Source: Serripes groenlandicus (Eukaryota; Mollusca; Bivalvia; Cardiida; Cardiidae). Taken from it: DNA of 64,000 nucleotides. This document shows positions 37,812 through 50,867 of the stretch, one piece after another. Each line of letters starts with the position of its first letter. Within the stretch, counting starts at the first letter, position 1. The notes below the pieces were generated by a model. That model was not told the DNA's origin, did not search any database, and saw nothing but the letters and a program-made list of their open reading frames with translations. Made by a program: the position numbers and the translations under genes. Where the stretch lies: contig JASEVX010000013.1 in NCBI GenBank assembly GCA_031761405.1, positions 46,570,143 through 46,634,142 on the forward strand, given 5' to 3'.

Positions 37812-40050
37812 CCTCTCTCTCTGTCTCTCTGTCTCTCTGTCTCTCTCTCTCTGTCTCTGTCTGTCTCTCTCTCTGTCTGTCTCTCTCTCTCTGTCTGTCT
37901 GTCTGTCTCTCTCTGTCTCTCTCTCTGTCTCTCTCTCTGTCTCTATTGGAGGATATAACGAATGTATTTAAACTCAAGTATTTTTTTGTGAAAGCGAGCC
38001 AGTGAAGAAGTCCGATCAAGAAAACATCACAGTGGCAACTCTCATTGCTCATAGCAACCGGAACTGCTGTCACACCATTTTGATAGATCAGATTCATGAA
38101 TGGAAACTGTTCGAATTAACCGATATGTTCGAGGTATCCGATTGTTCAGGTTATATCGAGTCCATTATATTAGAGAAAGGTTCCGCATAAAGACGGACCT
38201 ACATAGTATATACATACAGAATGCTGGACAATGTAGACCCGAGTCTTACCATTGAGCAAAGGGTATGTCATGACGGTTTGCATGTATTTTCATCATCGTA
38301 GTGGGTACACGTTACATATTTTTAATTAAATGAAAATTAATGTAGCCACAAGTAATATAAATGAACTACTTCTCGCGATTTGGGATTCTGGATGAATCTT
38401 CGACTTGGCATCATTACAGTTGCATTAGATGGACATTGATGGTGATATGTACAGGCTCGTCTAAGTCGTCACTGAATGTAAGTGTATTAACACCCTTAAT
38501 CGGCTCACCTGTCTCAGATATATGTAGACAAGTTTGAATCATTATTTTCAAGGAACTCAACGATGAGACTATAACAGTACTTAGCATTTAAAGTGCCACC
38601 AAGAGAACTCAGATATGACATAGCACCATTGGCATTGACTTTCGAAACACTTTAAAAATTGTACAAGCCAATTTGTCTGTTTTTTTGTTTGTGGAAAAAC
38701 ACAGTCCCACACGCAACACATATCTAGCAGACAACTTTCATAGTTAATTCGATAGAGTTGTGAAAACATTGTATCAAAACAGGAAATGAAAGTTATAATC
38801 ACGGTTTCATTTTGCGTTAAGGTCGTCTGCTGTACATACGTGAAAACACGCCCGCATGGGGGAAATTGTCTATCAACTTGTTTTGAGGTAAGGTTCATCA
38901 ATACTTTTAGTATCGGAAGACTGTCTAAATTTGATAAACTGCAGGGTTAATGTGCCAAACGAAGCCATGCTCCATTGCAATTGCATGCACGGTTGGTCTT
39001 CTATGTTAGGTCAGACAAATGACAAATATATCTGTCTGCGAATTTACGCGGTTTTGCATCAGTTGAATAGAGCTTCATATCCGGTTTACCTTGCTTTTGA
39101 AACACTTTAGAAATGGTATATTTGTGATTAATGTCTTTGTTGACGCTTGATCCGGTTTTTACCTTGATAAAATGTACAAGCCAATTAGTCTGGTTTTTTT
39201 CCTGTGTGGTAAAACACTACTCACACATGCAACTCATCTCTAGCAGACAAACGAAACGGCTGAGTGTAGACGGATGGGTCTTGGCATGGCGATAAAACAT
39301 GTTTTTTTGACCATTTGACTAGAAAATTATTTTACAAGGCGCACACTTTTCACCGGTTTTCACCAAGTCACCACAATAGTGACCCTATCACACTAGTTCC
39401 TTATATATGAGCCAGTCCACGACAAAACCTGTATTAGTGACAAAAATATATTTTGTATTTCCTAAAATATTAACCTTTTACCTTCATTATGATACCAGAA
39501 TTAGCCAAATAGTCCTACATATAGTCTCTTAATTACGATATAAACATACTAACTGTCAGAAGAAAACGAAAAGAAAATAACGTCGTTTTCGACGTCAAAA
39601 CGTATGTTTTTGTGACAATAACAGTGTGGTCAAAGAAATCGCTACTACTGTCTTGATTGAATTTGAATTGAAAGACCAATAGCACCGAATTATAGAAAAT
39701 AAAGTTACCTGTGTCATGATATAAATTTAATGTATTAGCTATGAAGATTCAGATACAAATACCCGATTTTTCGCTGGAATATTTTCGAAGTAATTGCATA
39801 TTTTTTAATTAACTAAGCATTTACCTGAGAGATTTGTTAAACAAATACATATCATTACGATCACCCTTTCAACTATAAATTACCAGAATTTCAATAAAAT
39901 CTGTGGAGCCGATTTTGTGTAAATACCGATGTCCCGCGTCGGAACGCACATTGCGATATTTAAGCCGAAACGCAGTCAGCGGAATTAAAATTGACAACTT
40001 TTTTTTTTACATGAATCATCAACTTTATTGTATCATGAAATCTACTCCAT
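36200..40050. other. Intron 4 segment, mostly featureless
   Basis: Contains the (CT)n tract, a decayed MITE-A near 38690-38870, and at 39255-39405 a fragment of the 46-50 kb repeat family. Small open frames at 37066-37269 and 38002-38190 are not recognisable. Confidence 0.5.
37730..37945. repeat. (CT)n microsatellite with CTGT interruptions
   Basis: Pure CT from about 37739 to 37800, then mixed CTCTGT units. Confidence 0.97.
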
Positions 40051-40054
40051 AATA

Positions 40055-40255
40055 CGGCAGCTCTAAAGGGACACACACATTTTAATAAATTACATACACT
40101 TTTTTTTATCTCGTTCGCACGACTTAGTACGAACGAGATACTATCTCGTGCGTACGAGATAAAACAAATAGAGATACTATGTTGTCCGAACGAGATACTA
40201 TCTCGTGCGCACGAGATACAAACAATTTCGTGTGTGTCCCTTTAGAGCTGCCGTA
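40055..40255. mobile_element. MITE-C, 201 bp, TA target duplication
   Basis: Terminal repeats CGGCAGCTCTAAAGGGACAC (left) and GTGTCCCTTTAGAGCTGCCG (right) are inverted copies of about 25 bases. TA flanks at 40053-40054 and 40256-40257. The interior holds repeated ATCTCGT...ACGAGAT palindromes. A Tc1/mariner-type non-autonomous element is likely. Confidence 0.88.
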
Positions 40256-40259
40256 CCCT

Positions 40260-41945
40260 ACTAAAAATGGATATTTTAATTTATTTCTTCCCAAATAGTT
40301 ATTTTATTGCAAATGATACAGTATATAAATAGATGTAAAACAGGATACAGGATAATCATACTTAGACATCTGTTTACTTGTTTTTGCTCTACCTTATGGC
40401 GAATTTATATTTATATTACAGCGTAATTTTACAAGAAAGTACCAGTTTAAGCTGTGTATATTTCAAATATACACACATAGAAGATACCAAAAATGTGCAT
40501 GACATTAATTTGTTGATTGATGTTCTAAATATTAAAGTTTAATGTTGTTGTTCCATAATAACCATCAAAATAGTAAAGTTGTTAAGCGACGTGCAGGAAC
40601 GTCAGGTAAAAATGACGTCAAATGAACGCCAAATTTAGCAAAATGCTAAATAGTAAAATTATATCACAACGTAGACAAAAATCAAAACAGTCATTTGAAA
40701 TGTTTATTCAGTGGAGTCCACCAGGAGTCAAGCAGTCACTAACGATGTCTACATACACTTTTGTTTATGGTTAGAGGGGAGTAATCAGTTGAAAACTAAT
40801 GTCACTTGCAAATGAGCCAGTTTTGAGTTGAAAGGAACAGTTTGAGTGTTGTCTTTTCTCCATAATAAGTGTCATGTGTTACACATAACATGTTAGACAT
40901 TTCGGTGAACAAATGCTACGAAATGTCTTTAAGCAATGGCGTCTGGGGAAGTTGATGCAACCATTGAGTTGATATAACAGTTTTTAGAATATGTATTCAC
41001 GTTTTCAAACCTACTAATTTCCCTCCAAACGGCGACGTCAGATTGACGTTACTACCTTGGCCAACTCCCATTGTACTCCCACTTTTTTTATAATCTCACA
41101 GAATTGTTGTTTGGAATTCGGAACGCCTTGGTACAGTTAAATATATGAACACATATTGGTTTAAACTCAAAAGTATGATAAAAGCATCTTAGCTTTGATC
41201 TATTTGTATGTATGCATATATTTATTCAAGCTTTTATTATTTTATTTGTTTGTTTTATTTTTAGATTTCATTGTTTTCTTCATTTTAATATTCATTATAA
41301 CTATATTACATAAAAATCATCAAAAACCGTGACAGAAATAGTGATAATAATATATAATCATCACCATCATAATCATCATCATCGCTATAATACGACTTCG
41401 ACTGCATGGATGTGTATGCTATAATACGTCGTTCTACATTTGTATGCCACATTTATTCCTTTGCAGGTAAATATAAAATTACGAAAAATAAGGACATTGC
41501 GTGATTAACAATTACGTAGAAACAACATAAAAAAACATAAAATAAAAAGATGTACATGTAATCCATTACGACTCGAACTCAGGGGACTTAGCATTACGAG
41601 TTCAACGCTCTTGTTAAACCGCTAACTTTGCCTTCGAACTGGTGGTGTGTCAGGATTTACTTATAATCAAAACGGGCGCATATTGTTATGCTCATCCCTA
41701 TTTTGGATAATTGAACAGTCCATGACCTTTCGTCATGTTGGCTCACTGCTCGAATTGGATCTATATCTGAAATGTAATAATCTTCGTACAAATGTATGCA
41801 TAAGTATCAACCCGTCACTACTCATTTATTCACGAAATGTGTATATGTTGCGTTACTGTAGTAAAAATGCAATTAAGTATTCTTTTGTTGTATTTTTAAT
41901 GTACAATGTATTTACTGTATAAATTGCAATAACGTAGCTACTTTG
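40260..41945. other. Intron 4 segment without recognised features
   Basis: AT-rich. 41560-41640 has a tRNA-like stretch on the minus strand (GACTCGAACTCAGGGGACTT). A 91-codon frame at 41647-41922 shows no homology that I recognise. Confidence 0.5.
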
Positions 41946-41954
41946 AATCTTTAA

Positions 41955-42632
41955 AGCGACTGAACTCCAGATACCCAACTGTCTAAAAAAAAAAAAAAAT
42001 CCAATTTTAAGAAAATAAGTGTTATTTTTGTATTTGGGGCATTAAAATATGATAACTGACATATTACATACCCCTATAATCGGTGAGATTTTCTTGTTTT
42101 CGATACTTTTTCCATCGCAAATTCTACCCTGTCAGTAACGGGGTAAGTTTTTAAATAGCTTCCGATGCTTTTAATCTCATTCATCACGTGACTTGAAAAG
42201 TCGTCACGTGAATTGAAGAGTCGTCACGTGACCGATAGGACGCATGCGCATTAAATGAAACATTTTTATACCATGAAGGTTTTATGCAAAATCACGAGGA
42301 GCTCATGCAATCACAAACAAATCTCTATGATTACTGTCGTTCGACTCCGCCAAACGTGTACATTGTGTATAACTGTACACGCCTGTCAGAGTAAGCCTTT
42401 ATATAGTTATATCACGTGATCGTTGCAAGGTGCCCGTCTGAAGGATTCCGTGGTATTTTTAAATAGGAAACCCCTTCGGGACAATTGAAAACGACTCAAG
42501 TTCACTTTATTGATAAAAAAAAGATACATTTTCTACCCTGGTTTTACTTGGATAACATAAAGAATAACATTTAGGGCTAATTCGATTTTTTTTATTTTTA
42601 TTTTTGTTCGTGCCATCTGGATTTCAGTCGCT
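41955..42632. mobile_element. TTAA-flanked element with 18-bp inverted ends
   Basis: The left end is AGCGACTGAACTCCAGAT and the complement of the right end is AGCGACTGAAATCCAGAT. TTAA flanks at 41951-41954 and 42633-42636. The interior has three CACGTGA boxes within about 21-bp direct repeats (42180-42232). It encodes nothing recognisable. A piggyBac-type MITE is likely. Confidence 0.78.
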
Positions 42633-42754
42633 TTAAAGAGAAGCAAAAAAATAAAACCTACCATTATTTACTACGAGGTAGAAGAAAGGGGGTACTTAAC
42701 AGATTGAAATTGATGATTATAATGAAAACATGTTGTGTGTTCTTTTTATTATCC

Positions 42755-44040
42755 TAGATGCATATTTGCGTATATGGAAAACATTTGTGAAAAATCAAAA
42801 GTAAAGTGGTTTATTCTTTCTGCAGGAGGGAGTGCATTTGTTTCTTTGGCTCGTTTAACAAAGTTATTGTATAAATCTCTCTCTTTCGGAGTTGTCATTA
42901 CATGATCCCTTAACCCTTTCCCTCATACGACAATTCTGCAGCAGACGACTTTGAACGTATTTTGTCAAAACATAGAACATCTCCATAATTGAATGGATAA
43001 CCTATGATAAAAAGTGGAAAACATTGTGGCAAAAGAAGAAATTGCACGTTTTGTGCAATTTCTTATTTTGTCACTATGTTTTCAAAAAGGCCGTCTGCTG
43101 CAGAGGCGTCAGAAAGCGTCTATATGAGGGAAAGGGTTAAAGCATCTGCACTTTAAAGTTTTTCTTCTTCCGATATTGAGTCCATAACTCCTTTTCTCAG
43201 CTTTTCGCATGAAGCACAAACATCGTCTCTTGGTGTAGCAATTTTACATGAGTAAGACACTTTTTCCATATGGCGAGGATCGTATTTTTACCGGCATTTA
43301 TTACAGCAGCTTCTTCACAGCTTTCTCTGTATAGTTTGTGTATATGTAGTTTTGTTATGCTACTGTGTAGAAATTGGGTGCAGTATAATCTCGACCACGT
43401 GGCGCAGCAGGTTGTGGAATTCCATACTCTTCCGCGTAATTACTGATGAAAAGCACAACGCGTTAAACATCTTCAAAAGTAAAGGCATGCTTTGGCTTTT
43501 TCCCTTTGTTTCCATGTTGCCTTAAGGCACCATGTGTGTTCATGGACTTTCTAAGAGCTTTCAATGTCATAAAAAAGTGAAAGTTTTTCTTTACAAACTA
43601 GTTTTCCGTTGAACGTATATTGCGCACGAGACCGCGAACGTTTCTTTCCTCTTTTTGTGAGATCTGATTTGGGACCTGTGAGTAAACTACCCTTTATATA
43701 CATCTCCGTCTCCTCCTTTGCCATTTCTCTTATATCTAAGATATGAGTCTGTATTTCAATAAATGTAGATTGAAGTTCACATATCCTGTGGCAACCACAA
43801 CCTTTTTCAAAAAATTGTTTCAGAGAAACAGCACCCTGACCGCCAAGATCCATTCGCGATCCTCATTGCTTTCATTACTCGTGCTTGGCTCTTCACTGAG
43901 GAAGATATTAACTCGATCCTTAACACCCCAACACAAATTTCTCTCTCTGATACCTTCATACTCTGAATCTGTGTTCTCAAATTGAGAATTGTTTGGTGTT
44001 CGACCAAAATGGTCAGAGAAGATGCTCTCAAACTCCTGAA
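42755..44040 (-). pseudogene. Broken ORF of a multi-copy transposon-like family, split by a MITE
   Basis: Minus-strand pieces, in order: a stretch with GCGCHRICELQ (43853 downward); a basic KRGKKRSRSRAQYTFNGKLVC segment (43551-43650); HGNKGKKPKHAFTFEDV and FISNYAEEYGIPQPAAPRGR (about 43370-43500); a YRESCEEAA...IWKKCLTHVK block (43230-43330); and after the MITE at 42910-43140, TPKERDLYNNFVKRAKET and HFTFDFSQMF (42755-42905). I recognise this order from a large family of unnamed proteins in mollusc and cnidarian genomes that behaves like a mobile element. A DDE catalytic core is not demonstrated. Several stops and frameshifts make it non-functional. Confidence 0.6.
42910..43140. mobile_element. 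MITE-A, full copy with TTAA target duplication
   Basis: TTAA flanks both ends (42910-42913 and 43137-43140). Terminal inverted repeats read CCCTTTCCCTCATA, with subterminal CTGCAGCAGACG and a central hairpin (GAAATTGCACGTTTTGTGCAATTTC). TTAA targets with CCC ends point to the piggyBac superfamily; no transposase is present. This copy is inserted in the transposon-like ORF relic. Confidence 0.85.
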
Positions 44041-44405
44041 AAACATATCTTTTTTTAAAGTTATAGTTTACATACCAACTTACAATTTAAACACGTATTT
44101 ACATTGAATAAGAATCAATTAAAGTGTTATTCATTATACAGTTGTGAAAGAAAATAACGTGAAAAACAACTATGAATAAGTGAATCTCCTTTTCCCTGGA
44201 TGTTTTATAATTTGTCTAAAATATATTTTTTTTGTCTGGCTATAATTTGTATTTCGTTATTACAAAATCAATCTGAAGGTACAAACAATATAATTATAGA
44301 AATCATAAATATTTCTTATTAACTGGTCCAATTTATGTTAAGCAAAACATTACTCAATATATTTTTTAAAAAAGGTTTGTCCAGGGACGGGATCTCATTC
44401 GGTTA

Positions 44406-45174
44406 TGGCGCTGTCACACTATTTGCGTATCGTACTAGCGTATGCCAGCGTATGAAAATTATCACGCATACTCTGGTAAACGCTGACATACGCTAATGGT
44501 ACGTTAGGCATAGGTTGCATACGATTCAAGCACGATCGCATACGCTGGCATACGGAGAGGCAGATTTTTGTTTAAGCATGCCTAAAACATGTGTGCGTAT
44601 TCGGACGCATAGATTATATGCAAAGCAGACGCAAGGCATACGCTGAAAACGCTAGAGTTACGTAACTCATAGGTCGAGAACGCTGGTCATACGCTTACAT
44701 ACGCTGGCGTGAAGGTGTACCGTACAGCTAGCGTATTGATGGCGCATAAGTAACATACTTCTAGCGTATGTCTGACGTATCTGCAACGTATATATACATC
44801 TTGGCATATGCCTGACGATTGAGTAACGTATACATAACGTGCAAAAGCGTTTTGATAAAGTGTATACAAAAGATTCCATTTCTAAATCTTCTACAGTTCT
44901 TCGTTGACTCATATGGGCACTTTGTCACGTGATAGCGTTAGGCTGGACATGCGTAGTTCACACGCTACTCATTCGCTAGCCATACGCAGACTACGCTGGT
45001 AATTCGCTGGACATACGCTGGTGATACGCTACTCATACGCTACTCATAGGTTCAATACGGTAAGTATAAAAACAATTCTGTATTTTCAATGGCTTTTTGT
45101 GCGTATGAAAATTAATATGAAATTTCATACGCAACTAATACGTTTCTATCATACGCAAATGTGTGACAGGGCCA
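44406..45174. mobile_element. Harbinger-like MITE, 769 bp, TTA target duplication
   Basis: Ends TGGCGCTGTCACACTATTTG and the complement TGGCCCTGTCACACATTTGC continue as an imperfect inverted repeat of about 50 bases. TTA flanks at 44403-44405 and 45175-45177. The interior is packed with short CATACGCTGG-type motifs in both orientations. It splits a tRNA-like sequence: 45178-45225 reads, on the minus strand, GGCGGAATGGCTCAGTTGGT. Confidence 0.8.
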
Positions 45175-45869
45175 TTAGACTGGTCCATAGGCTTTCACTC
45201 TACCAACTGAGCCATTCCGCCTTCGTTGATGCATAGAGTATTATTTATTTTTATTATAATAATTTAATAGTGTAGCATTAACAATCTTAGATTTTATTTA
45301 CATACATATATTCATCTTTTTTCCGCAGACGTTTACATGGAACATTTTTAAAGAGACATTTTATGTACCATTGAATATCTATATTTTGAAAGTAAGATGT
45401 ATTTTTTTTACTATATCTATAAATACTTTAAACGGTTTGATCTGCTCGGACATTAAACTCCTTCATATTCTTTGCAAGCGGCCTTATATCTTAGAAGATT
45501 TACGCTAGACCTATCTAGTACTTAAATGTGTATAATAAAGTGCGTTGTGTACATCTGTCCTAAAATTATAAATTTTATGAGGATTCGTGTTCAACGTCAT
45601 TTTTGTTTTAAACAGCCCGCCATTTTTTGTTCTTGAAGATCGCCAAGGGCAATCGTCGTGTTTTCAATGTTTTCTTCAAAATAAATCATATTCATTTGTT
45701 ATGTGGGTTAATAAAAGAAACATATGTGATCTTACCTCCAATTCAGAATCCATAATGAAATCCAGTATTTGCATCTATTAAACACTGTCGAAACTTTTGA
45801 AATTAAATTCAAGATAATACTGTTAACGGTAAACCGACGTTGACGAAATATGTGACGTCATCGTCGTCA

Positions 45870-46445
45870 AATTGGAAATTCAGAACCGAAACAATTTTTC
45901 TACCTCCTCCTACAGTTTTCAATGTGGAGAGCTGAAACTTCGGTTATTGATACTTCAAGATATTTTTAAAAGGCTAGCGTTTGGAAACAAATCAAAAAAC
46001 GTAACGGATGCGTTTTTTCTAAATGTCTCGAAGAACAAAACACATTTTCTATCTTCTCCTACAGTTTTAAATGTGAAGAGCTGTAACTTTGTCCATAGAT
46101 ACTTCGAGATATTTAGAAAAAAAAACCTAGTAGTGAAGTGGTAGTATTCGATAGCGATTGTATTGCACCAACTGATAGATCTATTCAAGAGCTACAAAAA
46201 ATTTTGACGTGATTTACCTCCGACCTCGTACATCCGATATAGAGCCGGAAGTTTGCAAAATATACCAAGGCAAAACGGTTCGGTGCGTCTTGGCATGGTG
46301 ATAAAACATAGTTGGTAGACCAAAGAGTCTTTTTACAAGCTACACACTTTTCACCAATATTCACAAAGTAACCAAAATAGTGACTCTATCACACTATTTT
46401 TTCATATATATATATGCGAAGGCGAATCCCACGTCGCCTACCGGC

Positions 46446-46515
<70 letters not shown>

Positions 46516-47287
46516 AAATGTTTGTAAGGCACAGCTCTACAGCCAAAACTGACGGGTCGATTCCAATGAAATTTTGTGAACAGGTGTCAAATGAGTTCAG
46601 GGTATGAGCGTTTGAGTTTCGTTGCTAACGACCTAACCGTTGCTTTGCAACTAGCAAAAAACCGCGTTTTAAGAACAAAAACCTTTTTCTATGTTCTCCT
46701 ACAGTGTTGAATGTGGAGAGCTGAAACTTCGGTTTCAGATACTTCAAGATATATAGAAGAAACGTATCTGTTACGATTTTTGATTTTGATGCTTCAAGAT
46801 ATTTAAAAAAAACGCATCTGTATCGAATTTTGATTAAGGCTTTTGTTTTAAAATGATAGCCTTTCAAAGATAGGGTCTTTTTACAGTCGTCGTTGTCTTC
46901 AGTCGACCCTAGCGCTGTAGTGGTAGTATTCGATATTTATTACACCATATCATAGAGCCATTCAAGAGCTACAAAAAGTTATGGTATGTCATTGATATCC
47001 GATCTCGGGTTTCCGAGCTAGAGCCGGAAGTTTGCAAAATATGCAAAGGCGAAAATAACCAAGGAGAAAGGGTTTGGTGTAGACAGCTGATACAATATTG
47101 TTGGATGACCAGAGTGTGTTTTTACAAGCTGCACACTTTTCATCAGTATTCACCAAGTCACCACAATAATGACTCTATCACACTAGTTTTTCATGTTGGG
47201 ATTCGCTAGGTATCCCTTATTGTCAGGCTTTTCCGTCTGTCTGTTGGGTTTCGCTAGGCTAGGTATCCCTTATGGTCAGGCTTTTCC

Positions 47288-47376
<89 letters not shown>

Positions 47377-50371
47377 CAAATATTTGTACAGCAAAAACTG
47401 ACGGGTCGATTCCAATGAAATTTGATGAACAGGTGCCAAATAAGCTGATGGTGTGCGCGTTTGAGTTTCGTTGCTAAGGACCCAACCGTTCCTATGCAGC
47501 TAGCAAAAAAGCGCGTTTTAAGAACAAAAACCTTTTTTCTATGTTCTCCTACAGTGTTGAATGTGAAGAGCTGAAACTTCGGTTAAAGATACTTCAAGAT
47601 ATTTAGAAAAAACGTATCTTTTACGATTTTTGATTTAGGCCTTTATTTTCAAATGGTAGCCTTTTAAACATAGCCATTGCTATGCAGCTAGCAAATAAAC
47701 GCATTTTAAGGACCCTAATCATTTTTCTATCTTCTCCTACAGTTTTAATTGTAGAGAGCTGAGACTTCAGTTATAGATACTTCTAGATATTTAGAAAAAA
47801 TCTATCCGTTAAGATTTATGGATTAGGCCTTTGTTTCCAAATGGGAGCCTTTCAAACATAGGATATTTGTATAGTCTTGTTTGACTTCAATCGCCACTAG
47901 CGCTGCAGTGGTAGTATTCGATAGCGATTTTCTTACACTATTTCAGAGAGCTACTTAAGAGATACAAAAAGTTTTTGACGTCATTGATCTCCGACCTCGG
48001 GTTTCCGTGCTACAGCCGGAAGTTTGCAAAATATACCAAGGCGAAACGGTTCGGTGTATACGGCTGCGTCTTTGCATGGTTATAAAATATGGTTGCGGTT
48101 GTCTGTCTGTCTGTCCAAATATTTGTAAAGCACAGCTCTACAGCCAAAACTGACGGGTCGATTCCAATGAAATTTGATGAACAGGAGCCAAATAAGCTCA
48201 GGGTGTGCGCGTTTGAGTTTCGTTGCTAAGGACCCAACCGTTGCTATGCAGCTAGCAAAAAAGCGCGTTTTAAGAACAAAAAACATTTTTCTATGTTCTC
48301 CTACAGTGTTGAATGTGAAGAGCTGAAACTTCGGTTAAAGATACTTCAAGATATTTAGAAAAAACGTATCTTTTACGATTTTTGATTTAGGCCTTTATTT
48401 TCAAATGGTAGCCTTTTAAACATAGCCATTGCTATGCAGCTAGCAAATAAACGCATTTTAAGGACCCTAATCATTTTTCTATCTTCTCCTACAGTTTTAA
48501 TTGTAGAGAGCTGAGACTTCAGTTATAGATACTTCTAGATATTTAGAAAAAATCTATCCGTTAAGATTTATGGATTAGGCCTTTGTTTCCAAATGGGAGC
48601 CTTTCAAACATAGGATATTTGTATAGTCTTGTTTGACTTCAATCGCCACTAGCGCTGCAGTGGTAGTATTCGATAGCGATTTTCTTACACTATTTCAGAG
48701 AGCTACTTAAGAGATACAAAAAGTTTTTGACGTCATTGATCTCCGACCTCGGGTTTCCGTGCTACAGCCGGAAGTTTGCAAAATATACCAAGGCGAAACG
48801 GTTCGGTGTATACGGCTGCGTCTTTGCATGGTTATAAAATATGGTTGCGGTTGTCTGTCTGTCTGTCCAAATATTTGTAAAGCACAGCTCTACAGCCAAA
48901 ACTGACGGGTCGATTCCAATGAAATTTGATGAACAGGTGCCAAATAAGCTCAGGGTGTGCGCGTTTGAGTTTCGTTGCTAAGGACCCAACCGTTGCTATG
49001 CAGCTAGCAAAAAAGCGCGTTTTAAGAACAAAAAACATTTTTCTATGTTCTCCTACAGTGTTGAATGTGGAGAGCTGAAACTTCGGTTATAGATACTTCA
49101 AGATGTTTAGAAAAAACCTATCAGTTACGATTTTTGATTTAGGCCTTTGTTTTCAAATGGTAGCCTTTCAAATATAGGGTATTTTTAAAGTCATTTTTGA
49201 CTTCAATCGCCCCTAGCGCTGCAGTGGTACTATTCGAAAGCGATTTTATAACACAATCTTATAGAGCTATTCAAGAGCTACAAAAAGTTTGTTCACGCCA
49301 TTGACCTCCGATCTCGGGTTTCCGAGCTGCAGTCGGAAATTTGAAAAATATACCAAGGCAAAACGGTTCGGTGTATACGGGTGCGTCTTTGCATGGTTAT
49401 AAAAGATGGTTGGTTGACCAGAGATTGTTTTTACAAGGTGCACACTTTTCACCAGTGTTCACCAAGTCACCACAATAGTGTCCCTTTCATACTTGTTCTT
49501 CATATGTATATATATGCAAAGGCGAATCCCATGTCGCCTACCGGCTTGTGTGTGTGTGTATGTATGTCTGTCTGTCTGTCCAAATATTTGTAAAGAACAG
49601 ATCCACAGCCCGAACTGACGGGCCGATTCTAATAAAACTTAGTGAACAGGTGCCAAATGCGCTCAGGGTGTGCGCGTTTGAGTTTCGTTGTTATGGACAC
49701 AACCTATGCTATGCAGCTAGCAAAATAACGCCTTTTAAGACCCAAAACCATTTTTCTATTTTTTCTGTTTTTATAGATACTTCCGAGATATTTAGAAAAA
49801 ACGTATCCGTTACGATTTTTGATTCAGGCCTTTGTTTCCAACTGCTAGCCTTTCAAAGATAGCCGTTGCTATGCAGCTAGCAAAAAAAACGCGTTTTAAG
49901 AACCCAAACCATCTTTCTATCTTCTCTTACAGTTTTCAATGTGGAGAGGTGAAACTTCGGTTATGTATACTTCAAGATATTTAGAAAAAACGTATCTCTT
50001 ACGATTTTTGATTTAGGCCTTTGTTTTCAAATGGTAGCCTTTCAACGATAGGGTCTTTTTACAGTCTTTTTTTACTTCATTCGCCCCTCGCGCTGCAGTG
50101 GTAGTATCCGATATCGATTTTATTGCACCGTCTCATAGAGCCATTAAAGAGCTACAAAAAGTTCTTTAAGTCATTGACCTCCGACCTCGGGTTTCCGAGC
50201 TAGAGCCGGAAGTGTGCAAAATATACCAAGGCGAAACGGTTGGATGTATACGGGTCCGTCTTGGCATGGTAATAAAACATGGTTGGTTGCCCAGAGAGTG
50301 TTTTTACAAGCTGCACACTTTTCACAAGTGTTCACCAAGTCACATTAATAGTGACCCTATCAGACTTGTTC

Positions 50372-50427
<56 letters not shown>

Positions 50428-50460
50428 AAGGCGAATCCCACGTCGCCTACCGGCTTGTTT
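45870..50460 (+). repeat. Tandem cluster of microsatellite-linked repeats
   Basis: About five to six units carry the order: 'CCAAGGCGAAACGGTTCGGTG', 'TTTTCACCAGTGTTCACCAA', a (TG)n, (GTCT)n or (TA)n tract, 'CAGCCAAAACTGACGGGTCG', 'GAGTTTCGTTGCTAAGGACC', then one or two copies of a block with CTCCTACAGTTTTCAATGTG and ACGATTTTTGATTTAGGCC. No coding content is seen. Within it, 47.4-49.0 kb is a 752-bp tandem duplication. A single fragment of the same family lies at 39255-39405. Confidence 0.8.
47385..49062 (+). repeat. 752-bp tandem repeat, about 2.2 units
   Basis: Sequence from the GTCTGTCTGTCC tract recurs at an offset of 752 bases (for example minus-strand frames at 48080-48286 and 48832-49038 differ at one codon). 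The third unit diverges after about 49064. Confidence 0.88.
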
Positions 50461-50529
50461 ATATAATAGTGCACAATTTCTATGGATTATACACAACCGA
50501 TAGTATATGGTTGACGCGTTCGACGCTAT

Positions 50530-50687
50530 TCTATAGAAAACCCATAATTGAATGGATAACCAATGACTAAAAGTGGAAAACATTGTGGCAAAACGAGAAT
50601 TTGCTCATCATTAGCAATTTATACTTTTGCCACAATGTGTTCGAAAGTCGTTTGCGTCAAAGGCGTCTGTATGAGGGAAAGGGTTAA
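50530..50687. mobile_element. MITE-A, left-truncated
   Basis: Begins inside the element (ATTGAATGGATAACCAATGA) and ends GAGGGAAAGGGTTAA at 50687. The central hairpin reads TTGCTCATCATTAGCAA. Confidence 0.72.
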
Positions 50688-50867
50688 CAACACTCTCAAA
50701 AATATTTCAGTATATGGTAATAACCCGACCCGGTAACATTTTGTATTCCAGATGAACGTAGACCTGATATACCGGCTGATTGAACGCTTCATAAATACTG
50801 AACGAGGGGAGTTCAACAAATAACGCGAACGTGTTGTGTTCCTCTGTAGCGGCATATTAGTTTTAGT

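Noticed and set aside
38002..38190. 62-codon frame with a possible donor after MFE
   Set aside because: No family recognised, no in-frame ATG at its start and no partner exon. It could be chance.
43743..43985. 80-codon + strand frame
   Set aside because: Overlaps, in antisense, the transposon-like relic whose minus-strand frames carry the recognisable blocks.
48080..49038. Duplicated 68-codon minus frames
   Set aside because: Both are the same position in a 752-bp tandem repeat. The family is non-coding across its diverged copies.
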